Source of the DNA: a bacterium
Lineage (GTDB): Bacteria; Chloroflexota; Dormibacteria; Aeolococcales; Bog-877
NCBI GenBank assembly: GCA_021798435.1
Contig: JAJZGN010000120.1
Span: 1 to 6,069, forward strand
Length of the DNA stretch: 6,069 nucleotides
Direction: 5' to 3'
How positions within the stretch are numbered: position 1 is the first letter of the stretch; each line of letters starts with the position of its first letter. Below the pieces are notes generated by a model that saw only the letters and a list, made by a program, of their open reading frames with translations, was not told where the DNA came from and ran no database searches. Positions 1-5,291 of this stretch are shown in pieces. A program made the position numbers and the translations under genes.

Positions 1-146
1 CGCGCCAGGGTCCGACCGACGGCGATATTGCGAGCCCTGCGGGCGACGTACTTAGGATTGCCGGTTTCCAAGCTCCGGCTCACAGCTCTGGCCGAGGCCG
101 AAAGGCGGGCTGCCCGGTAGAGCTCAGTGGTGAGGCTGCGAGACAT
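1..146 (-). CDS. Small basic hypothetical protein, 3' end off window
   Basis: The reading frame starts at the ATG on the complement of 144-146 and stays open to the left edge, giving the first 48 residues (begins MSRSLTTELYRAARLSA). The visible part is strongly basic, with many Arg and small residues, and contains a 'GNPKYVARRARN' stretch. From memory, similar short 'GNPxxxARRAKN' proteins occur as uncharacterised small proteins in actinobacterial genomes and phages; this is weak recall, not a family assignment. Its start overlaps the stop of the upstream minus-strand gene by one base (TGATG), which suggests translational coupling and co-transcription. No signal peptide or membrane segment is visible. 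Function unknown. The gene is incomplete because the window ends. Confidence 0.6.
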   Translation of the reverse strand, partial: MSRSLTTELYRAARLSASARAVSRSLETGNPKYVARRARNIAVGRTLA

Positions 147-364
147 CAGTCCGGCTCCTCGCGGGCGAAGGCCTCTTCCAGCGCCGCCTGGAGCGCCTGG
201 GCGGCGCGATTTACCTCCGGGAACTTTCCCTCCCCGAACGCCCGGCTGGCATGGACCTCCAACTCGTCCATGAAGACCTCGAAGCGCGCCTCAAGGGCGG
301 CCTCCGAGTCCGTCTCTCGCAGCCAGGCCGCCACCCGCTCAGGGTCAAAGCTGCTGGTGTCCAT
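146..364 (-). CDS. Small acidic hypothetical protein (72 aa)
   Basis: The frame can be opened further upstream to 580, but the ATG at 364 is chosen because GGGAGG (complement of 370-375) sits five bases before it and the extra upstream residues look like non-coding translation over the IS110 remnant. The product (MDTSSFDPERVAAWLRETDS...) is 72 residues, acidic, probably mostly helical, with Glu/Ala-rich segments over residues 20-70 and no Cys, signal peptide or membrane segment. I do not recognise a family. It ends in TGATG, overlapping the start of the next small gene, so the two are probably one operon. The acidic/basic pairing of two tiny coupled proteins could suggest partners, but no toxin or antitoxin motif is visible. 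The IS110 relic begins just upstream and may have displaced the native promoter. Confidence 0.6.
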   Translation of the reverse strand: MDTSSFDPERVAAWLRETDSEAALEARFEVFMDELEVHASRAFGEGKFPEVNRAAQALQAALEEAFAREEPD

Positions 365-396
365 GGTCGCCTCCCAAGTCCGATCGCGACGTATTT

Positions 397-505
397 GGGT
401 GGGATGAAGGTGTTGGGGTCTCCCCTCGTAGAGGCTTTCCCGAGGGGGCGAAACGTGGAGTTTGGTAGCTACCCCCGGGGAGGCCGACACCCAGATGTCC
501 CATCC
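397..505 (+). ncRNA. Candidate IS110 bridge-RNA relic
   Basis: The region directly upstream of the IS110 transposase remnant folds into three stacked helices: 397-404 with 498-505 (8 pairs, one G-U), 409-414 with 486-491 (6 pairs, one G-U) and 417-425 with 477-485 (9 pairs, one G-U). They are separated by small internal loops and bulges and enclose a 51-nt apical region. Within that region GGTAGCTACC (464-473) is self-complementary. An alternative hairpin pairs 422-428 with 441-447. IS110-family elements are known to encode a structured bridge RNA in the non-coding end flanking the recombinase gene, which fits this position. The identity is inferred from location and fold only; the guide loops cannot be assigned and the element is dead. 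GC-rich DNA folds readily, so the score is moderate. Confidence 0.4.
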
Positions 506-1485
506 AGGGTCCATCGTATCCGACCTTCGCCGGCGTTGTTGGGCGGTGGCCCGGATGGAAGCTGGCGGCCAGGCGCCCACGAGTGATGGGATCGAGCAGG
601 ACCCAGAGGGGCTGCGGCGGCTCCTTGCAGCACCCGGCCCTGACCCTGAGGCGATGCAGGAGCCCCCTTACGGACGGCACTGGTCAGTGGATCCCTGCCA
701 GGTGGCCAGAGCCGGGCTGAACCTGTCCCGACCGCTGAGGCTGATCGCCGTTAAGGCCCAGCGCGTTAAGTAGGCGCAGACAGATGCCCGTCATTTGGCC
801 GACCACTTGGGCAGGAACCGGCTGCCGGAAGCGGGTTCGCTCTCTCAGAGGTGTGCAAGCTTCGGGAGCTCATTCGCTGCCGGGCCAAGCTGGTGGTGCT
901 GGAAAGCGGTCGCAGGTGGCAGATCCATGCCGTGCTGGGGCCGTTGGGGCTCCAGGTGGCGACCCATCACCGGTTCGGTATCCCTGGCCTGCGGCTGCAG
1001 GATGACACCTCGCTGCCGCCGGGGTACCTGAAAAGCCGGTGAGCTCGCTGCCTGCCCTGGTCGAGGCCCACACTTCCAAGCTGCGACAACTGGAGGCGAC
1101 GGTCCAAAGGCGCCTTGGGGCGTACGCCGGATCCCCGACCATCCAGCTGCTCCGGGGAGTCGGAGCGGTCCTGGTGGCCGAGATGGACGCGGTCACCAGC
1201 CTTGCCAACGCTGCCGCGCCAGGCTCGTAAGCAGGGTTGGCCCCGGGGCACCGGGAGCCGGACCGCCTCGCCCACCGGGGCGGGATCACCAAACAAGGAT
1301 CGAAGCTCGTGTGCTGGGCGACCGTGGAGGCCCCACAGCGGCTGGGGGTCTCCCCTCGGCGAGGTGTACTGGGCCGGCTGCGCGAGCGGCATGGCCGGGG
1401 CATCGCCCTGGTGGCGGTAGACCGGCCGCCAGGAGAGGTTTGACGCTGGTGTGGGCAGCTCGACCAGCTGACCGGCCGGGTAACC
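495..1485 (+). pseudogene. IS110-family transposase, multiply disrupted
   Basis: Joining frames rebuilds a DEDD-type IS110 recombinase. The segments in order are: 'VSDLRRRCWAVARM' (near 516-557, with the first acidic residue, Asp codon 522-524); 'QEPPYGRHWSVD' (Glu codon 660-662); 'LRLIAVKAQRVK', then TAG at 771-773; 'AQTDARHLADHLGRNRLPEAG' (one Asp kept at 783-785, but the usual preceding Asp of the 'NDxxDA' block reads Ala); a one-base loss near 849; 'CKLRELIRCRAKLVVLESG' and 'QIHAVLG'; another loss near 1038; 'SSLPALVEAHTSKLRQLEATV' and 'TIQLLRGVGAVLVAEMDAVT'; TAA at 1228-1230 where a Trp is usual; 'AGLAPGHREPD' and 'GGITKQGSKLVCWATVEA' (C-terminal Ser at 1300-1302); a third shift near 1425; 'ARRGLTLVWAAR'. 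Two stops, three frameshifts and a lost catalytic residue make it non-functional. Family assignment is from remembered motifs. The start at ATG 495 is only the likely ancestral one. Confidence 0.85.
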
Positions 1486-1588
1486 CTTGGGATCGGCGGG
1501 GGACGCAGTGGCGGCACTTTGCGGTGCCCGCGCAGTCTGAACGGCAGCCGAGGGAGCCGGATCCCCACCCCGTGGGAGAATGCGGGAC

Positions 1589-2164
1589 ATGAGTGAGGGA
1601 GGAGCGGGTGGGTCCCTGCCGACGAGGTGGACAGCCTCAACGGTGTACCCGGACATGTGGGCCGACCCTACCGATGACCCCCGCAGCCAGGCGGCGAGTC
1701 CAGAAGGCGAGCTCGCGACGCTCCTGGGGTACTTGGCGCATTACCGGATGACCCTGGAGATGAAGTGCGAGGGTCTCGATGCCGAGCAACTCGCTCGCAG
1801 GTCGGTTCCCCCGTCGACAATGTCACTGCTAGGCCTTGTGCGGCACCTAGCCGAGGTGGAACGAGACTGGCGAAGTTGGATCGGAGCGGGAGATTCCCTG
1901 CCCAAGCTCTTCGGCGCGAGTGGGGCCGACTTCGACGGGGCGGTGGCCGACCAAGGGGAGGTCGACACGTCGGTCTCTATCCTCAAGCGTGAGCAGGCCG
2001 CTACGGATGCCACGCTCGCCGGGCACAGGGACCTGAGCGAACAACTGGGGAGACGGTCGATCGCAGTGCGGGAGCTCATGGTTCACCGGATCGAGGAGTA
2101 TGCACGTCACTGCGGGCACGCCGACCTTCTACGCGAGCGGATAGACGGCCGCGTCGGGCAGTAG
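1589..2164 (+). CDS. DinB/DUF664 family protein
   Basis: The product is a four-helix-bundle DinB-like protein of the DUF664 type, a superfamily that includes mycothiol- and bacillithiol-dependent transferases and other metal-binding proteins of unknown substrate. Diagnostic blocks counted from ATG 1589 are 'YPDMWADPTDDPR' (20-32), 'ELATLLGYLAHYRMTLEMKC' (41-60), 'LDAEQLARRSVPPSTMSLLG' (63-82), 'LVRHLAEVERDW' (83-94, His86) and the C-terminal 'MVHRIEEYARHCGHADLLRE' (164-183, His166, His174 and His177). His86 and the C-terminal histidines are candidate metal ligands. Length (191 aa) is normal for the family. Starts at 1580, 1589 and 1655 are all in frame. I prefer 1589 because GGGAG lies at 1574-1578 and the YPDMW block looks like family sequence, which argues against 1655. 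The protein is cytosolic, with no signal peptide. It lies intact between two IS remnants. The substrate cannot be inferred. Confidence 0.88.
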   Translation: MSEGGAGGSLPTRWTASTVYPDMWADPTDDPRSQAASPEGELATLLGYLAHYRMTLEMKCEGLDAEQLARRSVPPSTMSLLGLVRHLAEVERDWRSWIGAGDSLPKLFGASGADFDGAVADQGEVDTSVSILKREQAATDATLAGHRDLSEQLGRRSIAVRELMVHRIEEYARHCGHADLLRERIDGRVGQ

Positions 2165-2254
2165 CATCGTGAGGTTGGGTCGCCCGCTTTAGAGGGCCAT
2201 TTCTGGACCGGCACTCCGTACCCTGTGCCAGGCCCTGTCCGCCCGTACCGACCG

Positions 2255-2319
2255 TGCTCCAGCACCAGCCTCACCGCCCGCTCCCGCAGCTCCTGCGGGT
2301 ACCTAGTCGTGCTTGTCAT
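2255..2319 (-). pseudogene. IS3-family orfA, N-terminal fragment only
   Basis: From the ATG on the complement of 2317-2319 the frame reads MTSTTRYPQELRERAVRLVL then EH. This is the typical N-terminus of the OrfA helix-turn-helix protein of IS3-family elements ('YPxELRERAVRLVxEH'). After about 22 residues the similarity ends abruptly and the rest of the frame (to 2107) is not OrfA-like and runs antisense into the DinB gene. The helix-turn-helix recognition part and all of OrfB are missing, so it is a deletion remnant. GGAGGT directly precedes the ATG on the minus strand, and AGAGGA lies further upstream at a more usual spacing. Confidence 0.75.
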
Positions 2320-2340
2320 ACCTCCATCCTCTCAACGAAT

Positions 2341-2369
2341 GGCGTCTCCAACTTTCTCGGGTCGGTTCA
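2341..2369 (-). repeat. IS6110-like terminal inverted repeat (single copy)
   Basis: On the minus strand this begins TGAACCGACCCGAG and ends GGAGACGCC. Compared from memory with the 28-bp IS6110 repeat (TGAACCGCCCCGG...GGAGACTC), about 19 of 28 positions agree, with both ends best conserved. It starts with TG, as IS3-family termini do. The partner repeat is absent from the window. Confidence 0.65.
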
Positions 2370-2700
2370 GGGACTACGGTGGATGTTGGGGAACGGTGAC
2401 GCGTCCACGACGCCTGCCCATAGGGCTACTGGGGGTGCGCTCCCGGGATTCGCCGGACACTCCGCCACCGTGCTGGGTCCCGCTGACCAGCAGAACTGAT
2501 GGGTCCACCCCGGGGCCGCCGACGGGCGCCCGGGGCCGATAATCCAAGGGTAAGCCCATGGCGCCATGGTCCGGGTCCACGACTCGTGAGCGACCGTCTC
2601 GGCCAACGCCGGACCGCTGCCAGCCCAGCTCTTCGGTCTGGCCCCGGGCCGGACTCAAAGCGACTTCCAGGATCGGCTGCGAGCCGGCCGACCCCCTAAG
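2370..2700. other. Gene-free stretch between IS end and repeat
   Basis: About 330 bases with no convincing gene on either strand. Open frames exist (for example minus 2374-2658 and plus 2499-2699) but their translations are Pro/Arg/Gly-rich, resemble no family I know and lack good ribosome-binding sites. Visible structure is limited to a perfect palindrome at 2556-2569 and a direct repeat CCCGGGGCCG at 2509-2518 and 2529-2538. Lying between an IS end and a tRNA gene, it may be debris of an older insertion. Confidence 0.5.
2556..2569. repeat. Perfect 14-bp palindrome CCATGGCGCCATGG
   Basis: CCATGGCGCCATGG equals its own reverse complement and is made of two CCATGG units around CG. There is no neighbouring gene it could obviously control. 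It may be a protein-binding site left from a lost gene, or chance. Confidence 0.5.
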
Positions 2701-2724
2701 TTGACTGCAATTTTGACTGCAACT
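2701..2724. repeat. 12-bp tandem direct repeat, two copies
   Basis: TTGACTGCAATT at 2701-2712 is followed at once by TTGACTGCAACT at 2713-2724; 11 of 12 bases match. The repeat is AT-richer than its surroundings and lies 47 bases beyond the 3' end of the tRNA-Thr gene. Short direct repeats next to a tRNA 3' end are where tyrosine integrases often bind, so this may be a leftover att-site arm. No integrase gene is visible in the window, so this role is inference. Confidence 0.6.
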
Positions 2725-2771
2725 GGGGCGGTTTGAAGTGGACTACTGCGGTCATAGCTGAACTCAGAATG

Positions 2772-2846
2772 TGGAGCCGACGGGGAGATTCGAACTCCCG
2801 GCCAGCGGTTTACGAAACCGCTGCTCTACCACTGAGCTACGTCGGC
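2772..2846 (-). tRNA. tRNA-Thr (anticodon CGT)
   Basis: The minus-strand sequence folds as a complete cloverleaf. Acceptor GCCGACG pairs with CGTCGGC, the D stem is GCTC/GAGC with loop AGTGGTA, and the anticodon stem is GCGGT/ACCGC around loop TTCGTAA, giving anticodon CGT (reads ACG, Thr). The T stem is GGGAG/CTCCC with loop TTCGAAT. The discriminator base is T, and CCA is encoded at 2774-2772. Seventy-five bases including CCA, with no intron or mismatch in the stems. Confidence 0.95.
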
Positions 2847-2889
2847 CCGGTCCCCGGAGCCCGCCCACTCGCGCCCGCCAGGCCCGACC

Positions 2890-2918
2890 AGTCTACCTGC
2901 TGACCGGCGAAACTCTCC
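2890..2918 (-). promoter_or_regulatory. Candidate promoter of tRNA-Thr
   Basis: On the minus strand a TAGACT -10-like element (complement of 2890-2895) is preceded, after 17 bases, by TGGAGA (complement of 2913-2918), four of six matches to TTGACA. Transcription would start about 37 bases before the mature tRNA 5' end at 2846. Assignment is by consensus only. Confidence 0.35.
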
Positions 2919-3027
2919 ACCGGGCTATTCCGCGGGAGCCGGCCCCCGGGCGGCCCATCGGCTCCCTTCATAGCGTCCGCGGCTCCAAAGGAGGGAGCGG
3001 GCAGCGCGCGCGCCCCTCGCCCGCTAC

Positions 3028-3053
3028 ATAGTTGCTACGCGATAAGCAATAAT
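3028..3053 (+). promoter_or_regulatory. Candidate MarR operator upstream of marR-like gene
   Basis: ATAGTTGCT (3028-3036) and AGCAATAAT (3045-3053) form an imperfect inverted repeat with 7 of 9 positions symmetrical and a perfect TTGCT/AGCAA core, separated by 8 bases. MarR-family operators are often palindromes with TTGC/GCAA half-sites. It ends five bases before the ATG of the regulator gene, in the only AT-rich patch of this intergenic region, so it probably overlaps the promoter. Autoregulation and control of the MFS gene are inferred. Confidence 0.6.
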
Positions 3054-3058
3054 CAGGC

Positions 3059-3565
3059 ATGCCTGGGGTCCCCTCCTCCTCTATCGGCCGCGACCCCGTG
3101 CCAGCGCGGCCGAGCGACCGGGACCAAGTCTCAGGGGCCAGGCTGCGCGCGGCCATTCTCAAGCTGGGACGGGCGCTGCGCACAACCGAAGTTGGCAGCG
3201 CCCTGACTCCGACGGAGTTTTCGGCGCTGGCAACGATCGTCCGATCCGGCCAGATCAGACCCTCGGTGCTGGCCCGGGCCGAGGGGATGAACCCCACGAT
3301 GCTCTCCCGAATGATCGCCAGGATGACCTCGACTGGGGTGGTGACCAGGGGAGTGGACCCTCACGATCGACGGGCAGTTGTGCTCCAGGCAACGCCGGAA
3401 GGTCGCCGTCGGCACCAGGAGCTGCGGGACGCCCGTGCCCGCCTCCTGGAGGCGGCCCTCGAGGACCTGCCCACCTCCGCGCGGCGGGCGGTACTCTTAG
3501 CCCTGCCCGGCTTGGAGGCCCTGGCCGACCTGTTGAGTCAGACCGGAGCGTGGCCCGTCCCTTGA
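3059..3565 (+). CDS. MarR-family transcriptional regulator
   Basis: A 168-residue winged helix-turn-helix protein. Residues 1-25 are a Pro/Ser/Asp-rich tail. An N-terminal dimerisation helix spans about 27-42 ('RLRAAILKLGRALR'). The DNA-binding domain lies at about 49-113: 'LTPTEFSALATI' (49-60), the recognition region 'LARAEGMNPTMLSRMIARM' (71-89), and the wing with the family hallmark 'DPHDRRAVVLQATPEGR' (100-116). Long C-terminal helices (about 118-160) complete the dimer interface. MarR proteins usually repress nearby transporter or catabolic genes until a small ligand binds. ATG 3059 has only a poor Shine-Dalgarno, so the start may be nearly leaderless or slightly further in. A strong AAAGGAGG lies at 2987-2994, too far away to serve it. 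The MFS gene follows after 21 bases in the same frame, so they probably form one operon, repressed through the palindrome at 3028-3053. The ligand is unknown. Confidence 0.9.
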   Translation: MPGVPSSSIGRDPVPARPSDRDQVSGARLRAAILKLGRALRTTEVGSALTPTEFSALATIVRSGQIRPSVLARAEGMNPTMLSRMIARMTSTGVVTRGVDPHDRRAVVLQATPEGRRRHQELRDARARLLEAALEDLPTSARRAVLLALPGLEALADLLSQTGAWPVP

Positions 3566-3586
3566 GAAACGGCCGAGCGCTTCCTC

Positions 3587-4909
3587 ATGACTGATCGCCC
3601 GCGCGCCTGGCTCCACCTGCTCTGGCCGCAGTGGATCGGGCCCAACCTCCGGATCATCCTCCTCGCCCGGCTGACGATAAGCGCAGCCCGCGCCATCGCG
3701 GGAGTGGTGACCGCGCTCTACCTGGCGGCCGAAGGGTTCTCCCCGGTCGCCTTGGGCTTCCTATTCTTCGCGGTGACTGCGGCATCGGCGGTTATGGCCA
3801 CGCTCGTCGGCCTGCTCGCGGACCGTTTCGGACGCAAACCCTTCCTGATCGCCATCCCGCTTCTGGCGGCGATGGCGGCCGTGGTCTACGCCCTCGTCAG
3901 GGACCCGGTAGTGCTCTTCGTGGTCGCGGCGGTTGGCACCTTCGGCCGGGGCGCAGGCGCCGGTGGTGGCAGCGTCGGCCCATATCAACCCGCGGAGTCG
4001 GCCTTCGTGGCGGAGGCGGCCACCGGGAAGCTGCGGCCTGCGGCCTTCGGGAGGTTGGCGTTCTTCTCCGCGCTTGGGGCCCTGGCGGGCGGGCTGATGG
4101 CGGCTCTGGCGCACACCCACCCCCATCTCTCCATGGCCGAAGCCACCGCCGTCTACCGCCCCGCATTCCTGGCGGCCGCGCTCCTCGCCGCGGCGGCCGG
4201 CCTGATGGCCATCGGTCTGCGGGAGCCGACTGCCACCGGGCCTCCAGCGCGTGTCCGGCGCCGGGTCCGATGGCCCCACCGTTCGTGGCCGGCGCTGTGG
4301 CGCTTTTGGGTGACCAACAGCGTGAACGGTGTCGCTATCGGCATGTTCGGCCCGTTCATGAGCTACTGGCTATACGTGCGATACGGCGCCACCCCGGGGG
4401 AGATCGGACTCCTCTTCGCCCTCGTCAATCTCGGGTCGCTGGTCTCAACCCTGGCGGCCGCCCCGATCGGACGTCGGCTGGGCACTGTCCCCGCCATCGT
4501 GGCGGTCCGGGCCGTGACCGGGGTGATGCTGGTGCCCATGGTCCTGGCCCCGAGCTTCTGGATGGCAGGTGGTCTCTACCTGATCCGCATGGTTGTACAG
4601 CGCATCGGGCTGCCTCTGCGGCAGTCCTTCACCCAGGATCTGGCGGACCCGGAAGAGCGCGCCAGCCTTGCCGCCCTCTCGAATCTCCCCGCCCAGGGGA
4701 CGATGGCCGGGAGCCAAGTCCTAGCCGGCTACCTCTTTGACGAGGTGGGCATGGCGGCCCCTTTCGAGCTCGCTGCTGTCTTTCAGGTCGCCAACGCCGT
4801 TCTCTACGGGGCCCTCTTCGGGCCCTGGCGACCAGGGCAAAGGGACGCCCCGCCAGCCAGCTCTGCAGAGCCTGATGGAGTGCTGCCGACGCCCGGGGCG
4901 GGCCTTTGA
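3587..4909 (+). CDS. MFS transporter, putative efflux pump
   Basis: A 440-residue inner-membrane protein with about twelve hydrophobic helices (roughly 22-45, 52-76, 86-104, 107-125, 154-175, 191-210, 240-263, 271-292, 300-320, 324-340, 368-386, 390-412). The MFS motif A 'GLLADRFGRKP' is at 75-85, between helices 2 and 3. A weaker counterpart, 'APIGRRLGT', lies at about 292-300 in the second half, and an Arg-rich cytoplasmic linker (222-232) separates the two halves. A glycine-rich stretch, 'GAGAGGGSVGPYQPAESAF' (122-140), follows helix 4. The C-terminal tail from about 413 is Pro/Ala-rich and cytoplasmic. Coupling to a MarR regulator 21 bases upstream suggests export of a toxic compound or metabolite, probably proton-driven, but no residue fixes the substrate. 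The start must lie between the MarR stop and ATG 3587, because the two genes share a frame; the ribosome-binding site is weak, so translation may depend on MarR translation. Confidence 0.9.
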   Translation: MTDRPRAWLHLLWPQWIGPNLRIILLARLTISAARAIAGVVTALYLAAEGFSPVALGFLFFAVTAASAVMATLVGLLADRFGRKPFLIAIPLLAAMAAVVYALVRDPVVLFVVAAVGTFGRGAGAGGGSVGPYQPAESAFVAEAATGKLRPAAFGRLAFFSALGALAGGLMAALAHTHPHLSMAEATAVYRPAFLAAALLAAAAGLMAIGLREPTATGPPARVRRRVRWPHRSWPALWRFWVTNSVNGVAIGMFGPFMSYWLYVRYGATPGEIGLLFALVNLGSLVSTLAAAPIGRRLGTVPAIVAVRAVTGVMLVPMVLAPSFWMAGGLYLIRMVVQRIGLPLRQSFTQDLADPEERASLAALSNLPAQGTMAGSQVLAGYLFDEVGMAAPFELAAVFQVANAVLYGALFGPWRPGQRDAPPASSAEPDGVLPTPGAGL

Positions 4910-5257
4910 GCCGCCCGCAGCTCGGTACCAGCCTAGGGTCTCTCCGGCCGGTCAAGGTCTCCCGGGAAGAGGCCGGGCGGAGCCAGGGGCCATGAGCTCA
5001 GGGAGTGCGGGGGTCATTGGCGGGCGGGCCGCGAAGGTGCTGGTGCCCGCCGGGGCCAAGTGGCTGTTGGGAGTTCCACGGGGCACCACCGGTGGCCGAT
5101 CCGACCGTTCACCGGGAGCACCGGGATGCGGAGCCTGACGCCGGCCGCCGTGCTCTCCCAGCCTCGTGCCGTGTATCAGTTTCACCTGCCCCTGCCTTCG
5201 CTGATGGCCGCCCCACCGGGAACCTCGACCGGACGCGGGTCGATGGTCCGAAGCGGC
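4910..5257. other. Gene-free region between convergent genes
   Basis: About 350 bases downstream of the plus-strand MFS gene and the minus-strand protease, which converge here. I see no credible gene. A 48-codon frame from ATG 4992 has only an over-close AGGGG and an unremarkable Gly/Arg-rich product. Potential hairpins are present, for example CTCC+GGCC (4942-4949) with GGCC...GGAG (4971-4982), and TCGACC/GGTCGA (5225-5230 with 5238-5243), but none has a T-tract, so no confident terminator for the MFS gene can be placed. Confidence 0.5.
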
Positions 5258-5287
5258 CTGGGGGCCGCCTATCGAGGCGGCCCCCAG
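5258..5287 (-). terminator. Strong hairpin after protease gene
   Basis: A perfect 13-bp inverted repeat, CTGGGGGCCGCCT (5258-5270) and AGGCGGCCCCCAG (5275-5287), with a 4-base loop. It begins four bases beyond the stop of the minus-strand protease gene. It lacks a T-run on either side, as is common for actinobacterial hairpin terminators. It is symmetric and could also stop plus-strand transcripts from the MFS side. Confidence 0.75.
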
Positions 5288-5291
5288 CCTC

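Larger units (their letters stand above)
390..1485 (+). mobile_element. Decayed IS110-family insertion sequence
   Basis: This entry covers the putative 5' non-coding end and the broken transposase. The left limit is approximate: it must lie right of the ribosome-binding site of the minus-strand small gene (370-375). The right limit is where similarity to the transposase C-terminus fades. IS110 elements usually lack clear terminal inverted repeats and target duplications, so the ends cannot be read directly. The length of about 1.1 kb is somewhat below that of a typical intact element. Confidence 0.7.
2255..2369 (-). mobile_element. IS6110-like (IS3 family) left-end relic
   Basis: Read on the minus strand from 2369, the sequence is a terminal inverted repeat, a ~50-base leader and the start of orfA. 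The spacing from terminus to ATG and the sequence both resemble the left end of IS6110 as I remember it. Only about 115 bases survive. No matching right end was found in the window. The inner breakpoint is placed where the OrfA similarity stops and is approximate. Confidence 0.7.

Noticed and set aside
870..1656. Two long minus-strand open frames (870-1640 and 967-1656).
   Set aside because: They lie antisense to the IS110 transposase remnant, are Pro/Arg/Ser-rich, match no family I know and lack credible start signals. They are typical antisense frames in GC-rich DNA.
2374..2658. Minus-strand frame of 94 codons in the gene-free stretch.
   Set aside because: Low-complexity Pro/Gly/Arg product, no ribosome-binding site and no recognisable domain.
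2722..2735. Second IS6110-like terminus (GGGGCGGTT next to the tandem repeat).
   Set aside because: Only about nine bases resemble the repeat, the terminal CA is not present as expected and nothing inward matches an IS3 end.
3761..4279. Long minus-strand frame inside the MFS gene (172 codons).
   Set aside because: It is an antisense shadow of a clearly conserved membrane transporter and has no family resemblance of its own.
4992..5138. Possible 48-residue protein downstream of the MFS gene.
   Set aside because: The only purine-rich motif (AGGGG, 4985-4989) is two bases from the ATG, and the Gly/Arg-rich product has no recognisable feature.
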